From the NCBI RefSeq assembly GCF_910592395.1, contig NC_088325.1:7223501-7287500 (forward strand): a stretch of DNA of 64,000 bases, read 5' to 3'. A program made the translations under genes and the position numbers. Below are positions 53,927-64,000 of this stretch, piece by piece. The notes beneath the pieces were generated by a model. It worked only from the letters and a program-made list of their open reading frames with translations. It made no database searches and was not told where the DNA came from. Each line of letters begins with the position of its first letter. The stretch's first letter is position 1. The DNA is from Lineus longissimus. Taxonomy: Eukaryota > Nemertea > Pilidiophora > Heteronemertea > Lineidae.

Positions 53927-56900
53927 CTGAAACAAAGGTGATGCGTGAAATAGGAATAATAGTTGGCATTGATTGTTTTCAGTAAAAGGTACATCCACGC
54001 CGCACAGGCTCACTGAAGGCAGTGGCCGATTTAGCGCTACCCGTGCGTGGGACCCAAAGGTATTTGGCTGGCAAAGTCCAGAAATTTAGAGTGCAGGTGC
54101 AACAATCCCCATCCAGTAACGTTTGGTTGCCTGAACACTCTAGTGTGTCAATGCTGGCATGATTATAGCCATAAATGGTTCCTGGAATAAATAACCATGC
54201 AAAGCATTACATTTATAATAGTTGTATGAAATAAGAGTGCCTCGCTTATTCTCCCCTTTCTGTCCCCTCGGAGCGACTTACCTGTTGGCATATCTGAATA
54301 TGCCCTTGATGTCAATCTCACGGCATAGGACGTTGACAGATACTTTGGGTTCAAGAGACCCCCGTCCAACCATGATCACGCTGCCGCCAGATTCGGTGAC
54401 CTGGATGAAAGATGGTATATTATGTCTTCAGTCCACGTGGATGCCAAGGAGGATACCGCGGTGACGTCACATCACGTGATCCCGACCCATATTAGTGATC
54501 GCTATGGCCAATCAGATTCAGTCTACTGACAGCACCAGCACTGAACACATCTCCACGTCTCACTGTCTGGTGCGCTCCTGTACACAAAAACACCAATAGA
54601 CATGAAATATTGCAATACCTAGTATGGATTCTTCCTGTGTATAATAAAATTTACAGAGCAGATTAACTTCCACGAATAAAAAAGACGTTTGCCGTGGCCA
54701 AAGTGCGGAAATAATGGGAAATAATGTCTCCGCTAAAATACACTACGAAATACACTAGGCAATGGACTACGCGATACACGGTAGAGATGAAGTTGAGTTT
54801 ATTATTGTTTTGACTTAGAAGCCCGCCCATATCATAATATATTCATGTATTCATGAAGTATGAACTCATTTCTGTCCCATACAACTCTAAGAACAGTCAA
54901 TTTCTCCTTAAATCATCACCGAAACCGCGATATCCGCAGGAAGATTTCGTTCTAGTGTCCGAAAATGCATGATCTTACAGGGGCGCTAACTCGACAAATA
55001 GAGGGGATCTATGGGGATCTATGCGAGTTTTAGGTATTACAGGTCTCGAACTTGTAAAATCTGTAAACATGCCTCCAAATCCCATTATGATAATGAAGAG
55101 ATTGCCCAATATCTGGGAGACTGTTTTGAAACCATCGCTAATTTTGGAAGATCGGTGCCGGCTATTTGGTTTAAAAAACCCTATTTTTCCCCATCAAAAC
55201 AGCACTTTTCATTATTCAAATGATAGCTTATTGTCTGAAGACTTATTTCATAGCAGAAAAGTACTGATAACTCTGATTTGATGCGAAAAATCTAACTTTT
55301 TTGATGACTTGATTTTTCCTTGGCCGTGGATCGGAGACAAGACCACAATTGATTTTTTAAGCCTTTTAGCAGTTAAATTGTCAATGTTTGACCGCGACGC
55401 GTCAAAGAACGCGTGGTGTTGTGAATCTGAAATTTAGATTATGTTATTCCGGACAGTCGGGCAAGTAAATGGTGAAAAATAAAATGGTGATTGACAAATT
55501 AGACAGACTTTGATATTTCCACTCTTTTCAGCCAACTGGCAGAAAAAACTCAAAACACGCCCCCTATTACCCAATTAGCAAAATTCGAAATTAATTTTTT
55601 CATCAAATAATTTCTTTATATCTGTAGACTTGCCACAACAAATATTTTTTCAATACCTCTCCAAATATGTACTTGAGAGTAAAAAACATGCACTCGTCTA
55701 ATTGATAGGCCTCGACCCTCCAACCTATGAATATTCATTAGTGGTCTTGTCTCATCGAGTTTGTTTACAATATGCAGCGCCATCTTGGAAAAGCCGTGAC
55801 GTCACCGCGGTATCCTCCTTGCGTGGATGCATGTCCACGAAACATTTCTTGGACTAAGTCATCGTCCGGAGAAGATGATAATGATCCCTAACTCCAAGCG
55901 TGACGAGGCAAGTCCAGGTTCCGAGCATCTGGTGTTCCGGGGTTTTACGTGGTAACTTATAAAGCCGAAATGAAATGGTCGAAATCATCGAAACGTCCGA
56001 AATATGTGTCAATACAGAGGGCTGCGGGGGATATAATCGATGCTGTTGTGAAATATAGACATAATATAATGGTTTCAACCGCCAAAAATTAATCTCTGTA
56101 CCTTTGTTCATCCCATGCACCGCGCCACGGCTACATACGATGCATGGCAAGAAATAGCATGAAAAGCATGAAACTGAAGACTTTTTTCCAATTTTCATGG
56201 CATTTCGTTACAATGTACCTTTGCCAAAATGACCCTGGGTGTCATTATTAGTTAAAGGGACTCTAAGGGCATACATTTTGTGGCACAGGATAGTTCAACA
56301 ACCTTTAATCCATAATCCATCCTACACCGCGCTTTGGAGAGTGTTGGCGCCATCTAGACTAGGAACGGTCGAACTGCCGGTGACACAAAAAAAAGCACTA
56401 AGAGTCCCTTTAATGACTTATTTTGACAATTTGACAGTCAAAATTACGGTGTGACTTGTGAAGGAATAATGTTTTGCCAATGCCACAGTTGACATGGTCA
56501 TTGTACATGTTGTGGTCAACCGCTTAATGGCATGAACAAAGGTATAGCGATTAATTAGATTAGGTCTTAAATTCACAACCACATTGATTATTTCGCCGCA
56601 GCTGTCAGCACTCTGTATCGTCACATATTTCGGCCGTTTCGATGATTTCGGCCATTCCGGTCATTTCATTTCGGCTTTTACAATTAACCATTTTACGTCC
56701 CTAGATTCCGTGTGGAGAAGAAAACCAGCACCATTGCTTCACGGTCCCTATAGTTGCTGGTCTGGTAATTATCTTATTTAGCTTGTGCATTCGGATCAGG
56801 GCATCTTTGGAAAACCTGTCCGATAGGCTCCAGTAAGTGTCAAAAACTTTATTTGTCATCTGCTTATTTGATCATTTTACGGACTCTCGGTTACATACTA

Positions 56901-59900
56901 GCAGGCATCAACTACACATGTATAAACTATGAAAAATACGCCGGTAGAGAGCCGGTTTTTGTTGGATGCGGCTGAGGGATTTTGAAATAAGATCTCAGAG
57001 AATACAGAGGCAATAGTCAGAGATCACTTGGCAGAGGTATTTAAAATTGAATTTCATTTGGTTTTGTTGTTGGCATGGTCTTAGATGACACGAAGTTATA
57101 AAACAAATGTTCGGTTTCTATAAATAAAGGGTTAAAGACACCTCTGCGAGATGATTTCGCAGATATCTATACCCCTTTGTGCTCAGTCCTCGCTTTCGGA
57201 ATGCGAGGCGCTCCGCAACTTATGCTCGGATCTTAGGATTTTGATCATCGGGTAGTCACAGTTGGCTCAGAAATTAGAAAGCAAATGCCCACTTCCTTTT
57301 GGACCACTGTGTGAAAACTGCTAATCTGATTCCCACATTGTTTTTTAGGTCACACATTTGCATATCAAGTAAAAACAATGAAGCATTTTTTCATCAGATA
57401 AAAAGAGCGTTTTGGGGTTTGGGGAGGGGAAACATGAAGATTTCATCAAAATAGCAATCCAGAAATATGCTCTGCAGAGCAGAAAATGTCAAAATCACTG
57501 CATAAAGTCAATGTACACAAACACATAAAGACTATTTCTTAACTACTAGTGTGGTAATTGAAATGTAAAAATCCTCTTGGGTCCCAGAGTTAGATTTATT
57601 GAAAAACCGAACTTCTGAAGCCGACTGTTTCAGCGGACAATACCCAAAGAACGCCTCACGGTGCAAAATCAGGCCCATCGCGATTTTGAACCAGTCTAAA
57701 CATCCGCCAAAATCTGCATAAACAAGTAGTCTTTAAAAAAGACTGAAGGGTTGGTTGGAATTGTGGGCAGGGGCTAAAGTTTTTATTATGACTTAATGGG
57801 ACAGGAGTTGTTACAGGACAGGAGTTGTGAAAGTGGGTGTGGACATTCTATAGGTGACGGAGCTGGAGGACAGCATCAGAGAGGGTGTTGGTCTGAGGAC
57901 AGATGTGTCCATTGAAGGAGATGATGTCTGATGACGTGGGACAGGTGAGATCGAATGAAAGGAGAAGCTGATTAAGAACGGTGAGAACGGTTAAGTGCCC
58001 ACTACGCTTGACTTGCAAAAAGGCCCATCATCGAATATTGGAAGAAGTCTAGTCCTTGTCCTCTGTGCTGGGATTATATTATTAAACTCAATGACGATTT
58101 GCTAAAACGTTCAGACTAGTATCCTTACCTGTTCGCTGGCAGTCTTATAGTTTGCCTTCCTACTGCAAGTGACTCCATTGTATGATCAGCAGCGGGAGGC
58201 ATTTGAAATAATGCATTTTCCCGAACCTGATTACGCTGATTGACTGTATTAATACGCTATACCTTGGCGGTGTAGGGAACAAAATGGGCAAATAGATGTG
58301 TTTATCCAGCTGATGCTAGTGGCCAATCAAGCTGAGATTAATCTGAGGAATCTAGGCAGAATAGCATTGTCTTTTTGGACATTACAAACATGAGAACTAA
58401 TTTGTTCATGCAGATGCATACACGGGACTACAAAGCAGTAGAAACGAACCCCGGAAACGAACATACCGGCACTGATGCGAACCACTAAAAAACGGTTTTT
58501 TGGTGACCCTTGGTGGCATTTGCCGCCCCTCCCCCCCCCCCCCCTCCCCCTCCTCTTGCAATAGCCCTAAAAATATTGTTGCTGGTCATGGAAAATGGTA
58601 TCCTGACTCGTGACTTACCTGAAGAGCACAGTTCAAGCTTGAATCAGCACCACTGCATTCCAAAGATACATCTGGCCGGCAACCGGTCGTAGCCAAAATT
58701 ATTTTCGTTAGTTCTGTGACGTCATAATTGTTTGCTCGGATCACATGGTCCACCCCGAGTTTCTCCGCAAAGAGCAGTCTTGATTCATCAATATCTTGAA
58801 ATGGAAATGGAAGAATGAAGAAATGGTCATTAGTGCCGAGTGTTGCATCCGGGTTAGCATCAGATGACACAATTGCGAAATCACCTGTTGATTTTTAGTT
58901 TCATATTCTTTTTTCCTTATACCAGACTGCTTATACCGTCACTGGTAAAACCACAAAGGTTCATTATTCCCGATCATTCTAATTTCCGATTTTCACTTAA
59001 TATTACCAGAATCTTTCAAATAAATTTATTTGAATGACTCTGATATTACCGAACCTCGGACAGTTTAAAGAGGTCAGGGTTACCATAACTCCTTTGTCAC
59101 ATGTATTTACCGACTTTGTTATTGACAGACTGATTTTTAGCCTTTAGCTGTGAGATTTAATTTAGGCTCAGCAGAGTTTTTCAAAGTCTTTTTTATTTGT
59201 AAGACTCTGGGCTCAGTAGGAACTTGAACGATACCTCTGTAACGTGAGCAGGGGGGGGCCAATCTGACGCGCCCCTTAATACCGCACTACGCAGTGAGAG
59301 TCGGTGTAAGTAATTTAGTTAAAAAACATTTAGTAATCGAAAATAACGGTAGCAGAGAATGAGAAGTCAACTTCAGTCTGATATACCTATAATTGTTGTT
59401 TGGATTGCACCGTTGACCTTCGCCACCAGGTGGCACAATAAGCCGACTGGACCGGCGCCGAAAATGACAACCCTCGACCCTAGGGTGACGGAGCCTCGTT
59501 CACAGCTGTACACGGCTACAGACAGAGGTTCTAACATAGCCGCCTCATCCATTGTTACGTGATCTGGAATTCTGAAAAAAGTGAGATCTGATAAAGTGAC
59601 AAAACGATATTCTCAGAAAGGCGTTGGTCAGCTGAGGCTTTCCACAAAGAAGTGTGTGTGTGTGGGAGGGCGGGGGATGGGGATCATAAAAATTGCAACT
59701 TTTCATGTTAAAGTTACGTAAAGTACTTTTGTACATCAAACAGAATTTTGTACAGTTTAAAAAGAAATTTTCCAAATGCCTAATTTTGGAAAAGTATTTT
59801 TTTACAGTTGATTCACTACTATCATGCAACAAATGCTAAATACGTTGTCATTCATCAGTTAGTGTTATGAAACATGATTCAAATTAGTTTATTACCTGCG

Positions 59901-62900
59901 TGACGATGATATATGAACAAGTTCAACAGTGATAATGCAACGCATGAACGGCTTGGATTGAGTTTCATATGACCAAGGTACAAAAATGAGGTTGTCATGT
60001 TTGTCCTCATCATATGATGATATTTAAAAGGCACGTGCTCTCATGTGACGTCACTAATATCATCAATAGCCAATCAAGAATGTTTTATTTTTTTAGACGC
60101 GACTAGGGGTTGATAGCGTACCGAAAGTGGGGGATGCACTAAACCCGAGGAAGGAGGTTGCAAAAAAATCTTACTTGTGGCAAAAGTCTGCGGCGTGGAC
60201 ATAACGTCTGGAGAGATTACCGTGTATAGGTGGCGTTGCACAAAAACGGACTGACGGGCAGACATTGTACTTGCCCGTCTTGCAGAGTTGACACATACGA
60301 CATGGGACCCCTGGTTCGATAGCAACACGGTCACCTGGAGGGTAAAGATCACCGTTAATAGCAAGTCTTGTTATGCTGCTGCAATTTTACATGTAATTTG
60401 AAAATAATGTATTCGATTGTCAAAAGTATCATCCGAGCTTGTGGGGTTTTTTTTAATCACTGGATTAAGCAGCCAGCCATCATACTATTCTGGCGAGCAG
60501 ACACAGGTTTCGAGAAAATAAAACTCGATCGAGAACATCATTCTCTTTTCGAGATACGGGAGTCGATACAGCCTTTCAGTGTGCATTTATTTTAACGAAC
60601 ATCACGAAGATAACCGAAGTGGTGTTCGGGTGGGTTCGGTTCTTCCAGCTTTTGATATGGCTACTTGTACATGATCTTTTTTTAAAAATAAGCATACAGT
60701 ATTTGCTTGATTGCTTGATTTGTTTTAACCTTATCTATAGATCCACCTTTTCTTGCCTCACTGTAATAAACAGTTTTGATATAATTTAAATCAGGCGCAC
60801 AGACGCGCTAGATGACCTCACAGGTTGTGAAAGAGAGCAATTCTAAAAAGGAGCACAGCCAGCTCGTCAAGTGAGAGTAGGGTTCTGTACTATGATGGAT
60901 AACTGTATCGGTTAAGCAACCAATATGTACGGTTCAACGAATTTCCGTTTTGCCATGATTTTCCAGGTAGAACGTATTTTTAAATTTTTCGGTAAGTTCC
61001 TTAAATTTAAATTTTAATCCAGTTCCACTAATTATTCATGCATCGTCGGTCGTTGTAGTTTACATCAGTATGCCCATGTGGATGTAACTTAGAGAAACGA
61101 AGCTAATATTCACGTTGAAAGGTGAAAATTTGATGATCTTCAAAGACATCGTTTTATGGCGAAGCCTCTGTAATTGACGCCATTCTTGCAGGGCTATCTT
61201 GTACTACAATGCCAATAGTACAGACCGACGACGAAATAGCAAGTAATATGCATTTCGCAATGCTGAGATACAGCGCAAAATATCTTAACTTCATGAAAAT
61301 GTACAGTGTTTAGCGATACTACTGTACACTGGTTAAGCAATGTAACGCACTGAAAGTGTACGGGTTGTATGGTCCAACGAGTGAAAATTATTTCTCGCAT
61401 TTCACTCGAAATTTTGCCCTGCATACGGTCATAATTCCCAATCTAAAATGTAACCTTACTACCAATAGTTGATCGTTTTTGCCTTCGTGGCACGGGAATT
61501 GCATTCAATTAGCCAAATATTTTACTCCTTTTCAGGAGCAATGTTACTTTTCAAGAAAACGTCGACGGAAATGCACGGTCTCGTCGAGCACTATCTCATA
61601 CACCCTCCCAAAGAGTTCACTTTATGCTTGTAGGTCTTGTCGCACATTTGTAAAGATTCTCGCCAGTGTGCGTGTGCTGATTGAGCGTCCATTTGGACCT
61701 AAACGTCTCTCCGCTCTGTCGCACACTCATGCTTCGAGCTTATTATGAACCGTTGCTCGGAGAACAACTTGTTGTTGGAAGTTTAAGTAAAATTCAACTA
61801 TTGGTTCACAATATTGTGATCCTTATTTTTGCCTCTAAATGTTTTTCTTCGTCGATTTTCTCCTTGAAATCAATCACTACAAGTCGTATTATTTTTCATA
61901 GCCTAGCTAAATTTGTATGCAGTTTTGTCTCCCGTCAGATTTACTTTTTTTAAATCGCAGGTTTTTTTTAGAAAAGGTGTTTTTGTGGTCATTTGTCCGT
62001 TTATTTGGTGGATATTTTGGGTGATGTCCGTTTACTCGATAACTGCTTTTAAAATAAAATAAAAGGTTTTTTTAATGTATTTGACATTAATTAATATTAC
62101 TATTTGTCGAGTGGGATTGTCGTTGGACGTTGACTGTTGAACAGTTATGCGGGAATGAAGAAAATAAGTGCGGACCGCCTTCTAAGTTTTCAAGGCGGTC
62201 AAATTTGAATCGAAGGGCTGAAAAAGCTGAATATTGAAACGACTACGGTAGCGTTTTGGTCAGTGAGATCGCTTTTATTTTTAATGACAAATATACCTTC
62301 GTCATCCCCATGTTTTAAATTATGTATCCAATCTTTTGCAAGATCAAGCCCGTCAAAGAGCATTTGTTGACAATTTTCATGATGAAATCTCGCTGGATTC
62401 ACATTTTCTGGTTCGTCCACTGTTTTGTATGTCTTGTGACCTCGAGCTTTTTCATGGGTTAGTTCAATACCTGGCAAATGGCAATTGGCGATGGTGATGT
62501 GCCAAAGGTATATCTAGCTATAAAACAGTACCTTAGTTTCATGCCTGTGGTCTAACCAATCCAATTGTGAACCTGAAGCCGATAGGCTTGTTCAAATCGT
62601 TTTTTGCTTACATTTTTGTTCTGTTTCATATAGAACCTTATTGACGATTTTGGATAGGATGTTCATGTAATCGAAATCGCAAAGATTTATTCATATCTTC
62701 CATATTTTATTTCATATACTGATTTTCAAATCACGTCGTCAGCGTCGTCAACTCACGCCGTCAGTGCATAGGCGGAAGTTCGTTGAACCGTACTTTTGTT
62801 CGCTAAACTGATACGGTTATCCACCGTGTGTACATGCTCTTTGGAAAGGAGGCTTCTTTATTCTATCGGAACATGAAGCATATAACAATGCACAGATGTG

Positions 62901-64000
62901 ATCATAGAAAGCTCCATGCTGGTCTTCACACCGATACGAGCCGTCGTGACACGCTTAATGGAGAATTGAATTAAGTCTAAATTAAGTTATCATTGTTTCG
63001 GTTAAATGGCAACGATATAAGACACACCTTGCCATGATTTTGTCATTACGTTATTTTGCCCTTTACTTACATCTACAAGAATTCAGGCCTAGCAAAATAT
63101 ACACGGTCTATCGTCTCAAAGCCCACTCACACCTAAATCTAGACTGCTTTGTTTTACTGTCGTATCACAGGGTTATCAAGGCAAGTATTTTTATACGATC
63201 CGTACCGAGCGTACGAGTGAGTGAGGCTTATCCAACGAACGAAAAAAAAGAAACGAAAATATTCTGCTCAGCTTATTAATACGCACTATGACTATCCATT
63301 TGAATGACATAAATGATATTTTGGATCGAAGAGATGAGATCTGACGTGATATGACGTAAAGTGTATGGTAAAGTGTAAAGTGTAAAGTGTGACGTATACT
63401 AGTAGTGGTGCGTAAAGATTAGTGTAGTGGTTCAATAAAGCTGTTTTCCTAAAGTTACTTAAATCTTACAATAATATAATCATTAAACAAGATAAGAAAA
63501 ACTGGACCTTCTGTCCAGGCGAACAAAGCCATACTGGCCTTCTTCCGAAAATTTGTCAACGGGTTAGGAGACATGAATAAATTTAACTGAAATCAGATGT
63601 ACTTCCGACGGGAAATGTAATCTTGAAGGTGAGGAGTTCAGTGCTACACAGTGCAAAATGTTACCCAAAAATGTAACTCATTAATGACAGAAACAATTAA
63701 AACAAAATATATTTGACTCAAGCCGCACGTACACCACCTGAAAATGGACCACCAATCTTGATTCGCGAACCAATGCCGCACCATCGAAAATCCACCAAGC
63801 GCGTACACCAGCACTGCAGCTAGTTATAAAATCCGGCAACAGATTGCGCACAAACAATAAGCAGAAAGCGCCATTTCGAAAGCGCCGCCTGTGGCCGAAC
63901 CATCTGACTAGCTAATTGCCAAAATACAATAGACATACTCACCTATTTTTATACCTTTCACCCCTGGTCCAACTTTTGTGATCATCCCGCTAGACTCGTG
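53719..64000 (-). CDS. SORD: Sorbitol (polyol) dehydrogenase, six of its exons, 5' end outside window
   Basis: NAD-dependent zinc dehydrogenase of the MDR superfamily, oxidising sorbitol to fructose in the cytosolic polyol pathway. Exons (transcript order): 64000-63943, 60334-60175, 59571-59387, 58794-58619, 54400-54282, 53926-53719. All junctions are GT-AG and phases agree, giving 301 residues to the stop. Visible: catalytic-zinc His-Glu as the first two codons, GDRVAIEPG, structural-zinc cysteines C-x2-C-x2-C-x7-C, FCATPP, LEPLSV (third catalytic-zinc-site Glu), Rossmann motif [25 protein letters not shown] and C-terminal PLITHHF. Human SORD is 357 residues, so about 70 N-terminal residues, including the catalytic Cys, lie beyond 64000. 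The symbol rests on family similarity. Introns hold several transposons. Confidence 0.95.
54282..54400 (-). CDS. SORD: SORD-like exon, substrate-side strand
   Basis: Acceptor CTTTCATCCAG, donor CAG|GTAAGTCG. It encodes [14 protein letters not shown] through [14 protein letters not shown], with the last codon split AG|C. A transposon copy of its target site begins only 36 bp upstream of the acceptor (54436). Confidence 0.95.
54445..55821. mobile_element. Mutator-like non-autonomous element in SORD intron, 9-bp TSD
   Basis: Perfect inverted ends CAAGGAGGATACCGCGGTGA (continuing CGTCAC, 26 bp) are flanked by the perfect 9-bp duplication CGTGGATGC at 54436-54444 and 55822-55830. The element is 1377 bp, with no transposase and only short frames. 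A 9-bp duplication is typical of Mutator/MULE. The same end family occurs at 36473-37240. Confidence 0.88.
55959..56680. mobile_element. Inverted-repeat element in SORD intron (AAGCCGAAATGAAATG arms)
   Basis: 55959-56026 (TAAAGCCGAAATGAAATGGT...CGAAATATGTG...ATACAGAG) is matched in inverted order by 56606-56680, with a small indel. The interior includes a TTAA MITE (56256-56409). No target duplication could be fixed, so the limits are those of the arms. Confidence 0.75.
56256..56409. mobile_element. TTAA-target MITE, AGGGACTCT ends
   Basis: TTAA (56252-56255), AGGGACTCTAAGGGC... ...CTAAGAGTCCCT, TTAA (56410-56413). 154 bp, nested inside the 55959-56680 inverted repeat. Confidence 0.82.
56690..58618. 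other. SORD intron, remaining sequence
   Basis: No exon or bounded repeat seen. A C-rich run lies at 58529-58553. 57780-57990 is purine-rich and G-rich on + (GGACAGGAGTTGTGAAAGTG type). Confidence 0.45.
58619..58794 (-). CDS. SORD: SORD-like exon, second half of NAD-binding fold
   Basis: Acceptor CCATTTCAAG, donor CTTCAG|GTAAGTCAC. It encodes (D)[18 protein letters not shown] to [20 protein letters not shown]. The first codon is completed by the preceding exon's G. Confidence 0.95.
59387..59571 (-). CDS. SORD: SORD-like exon with GAGPVG motif
   Basis: Acceptor CACTTTTTTCAG, donor ATTATAG|GTATATC. It encodes [20 protein letters not shown], then [13 protein letters not shown] and GAIQTTII. 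It contains the catalytic-site Glu of EPLSV and the dinucleotide-binding glycines. Confidence 0.95.
60175..60334 (-). CDS. SORD: SORD-like exon with intact structural-zinc cysteines
   Basis: Acceptor TACCCTCCAG, donor CCACAA|GTAAGA. It encodes (G)[17 protein letters not shown], then [18 protein letters not shown] and [12 protein letters not shown]. Another frame is also open across it, but this one matches the family and both neighbouring phases. Confidence 0.96.
60897..62824. repeat. Inverted-repeat bounded region in SORD intron
   Basis: 60897-60949 (GGATAACTGTATCGGTTAAG...TACGGTTCAACGAA) is matched in inverted order at 62772-62824. A weaker third copy lies near 61316-61382. The 1.8-kb interior includes frames at 61479-61748 (+) and 62199-62477 (-) of unknown meaning. 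It may be an old DNA transposon. No target duplication found. Confidence 0.5.
62456..62530 (+). repeat. Dispersed repeat GGGTTAGTTCAATACCTGGC, copy 3
   Basis: Matches 38215-38275 (GGGTTAGTTCAATACCTGGC, CAATTGGC units, CTATAAAACAG). It lies inside the inverted-repeat region of the SORD intron. Confidence 0.75.
63355..63395. repeat. (GTAAAGT) short tandem repeat
   Basis: GTAAAGTGT-type units repeated about four times. Confidence 0.8.
63943..64000 (-). CDS. SORD: SORD-like exon (truncated by window edge)
   Basis: Donor AAAAATAG|GTGAGT. It encodes [19 protein letters not shown] plus the first base of a Gly codon. The opening His-Glu corresponds to the GHE catalytic-zinc motif; its glycine and everything upstream lie outside the window. 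Confidence 0.93.

Noticed and set aside
58510-58692. Proline-run open frame on +
   Set aside because: Produced by a C-homopolymer run in a SORD intron and overlaps the real exon on the other strand.
60074-60364. 96-codon open frame on - across the SORD exon
   Set aside because: It is in the wrong frame. The adjacent frame matches the dehydrogenase family and both splice phases.

Overview
This is a eukaryotic nuclear window of roughly 40% GC. It has split genes with GT-AG introns, a large load of small DNA transposons, CR1/L2-like and other non-LTR retrotransposon scraps, a tRNA-derived SINE and many tandem repeats. The repeat style and the protein families suggest a marine invertebrate animal. 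Amphioxus, hemichordate, echinoderm and lophotrochozoan all fit, and I cannot decide between them from sequence alone.

Two host genes are well supported. (1) A single-coding-exon type I membrane protein of 701 residues (48921-51026, + strand) has signal peptide, leucine-rich repeats, Ig domain, FN3-like domain, transmembrane segment and short tail, the architecture of the LRRN (NLRR) neuronal adhesion family. (2) A sorbitol/polyol dehydrogenase gene lies on the - strand from the right window edge down to 53719. Six exons with matching phases give 301 residues, from the catalytic-zinc His-Glu to the stop; the first ~70 residues lie beyond 64000. Unlike human SORD it keeps the four-cysteine structural-zinc lobe.

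Region by region. 0-8 kb: a duplicated 0.3-kb repeat headed by a hairpin, a CR1/L2-like LINE 3' end, several MITEs, and an inverted-repeat element carrying AGGTCA-rich tandem units. 8-12.9 kb: no gene seen. 12.9-15.8 kb: a CACTA-type element with a clean 3-bp target duplication, then a retrotransposon RT fragment interrupted by inverted GATA-flanked arms. 17-22 kb: tandem hairpins, a perfect 106-bp inverted duplication and a 180-bp MITE. 22-29 kb: mostly unexplained, with one minisatellite. 29.8-31.8 kb: a CR1-like LINE end and a SINE sharing its tail. 33.3-34.7 kb: a ~320-bp diverged tandem repeat. 34.8-35.4 kb: a decayed RNase H-bearing retroelement. 36-44 kb: foldback, Mutator-like, TTAA, CACTAG-ended and PIF/Harbinger elements. 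46.4-48.2 kb: a minisatellite and a 1371-bp TIR element with a 6-bp target duplication and a nested MITE. 48.5-51 kb: the LRR gene. 53.7-64 kb: the dehydrogenase gene, whose introns hold a 9-bp-TSD Mutator-like insertion, a nested MITE pair and other inverted repeats.

The two host genes show no functional link. The most informative content is the set of transposon insertions whose ends and target duplications can be read directly.
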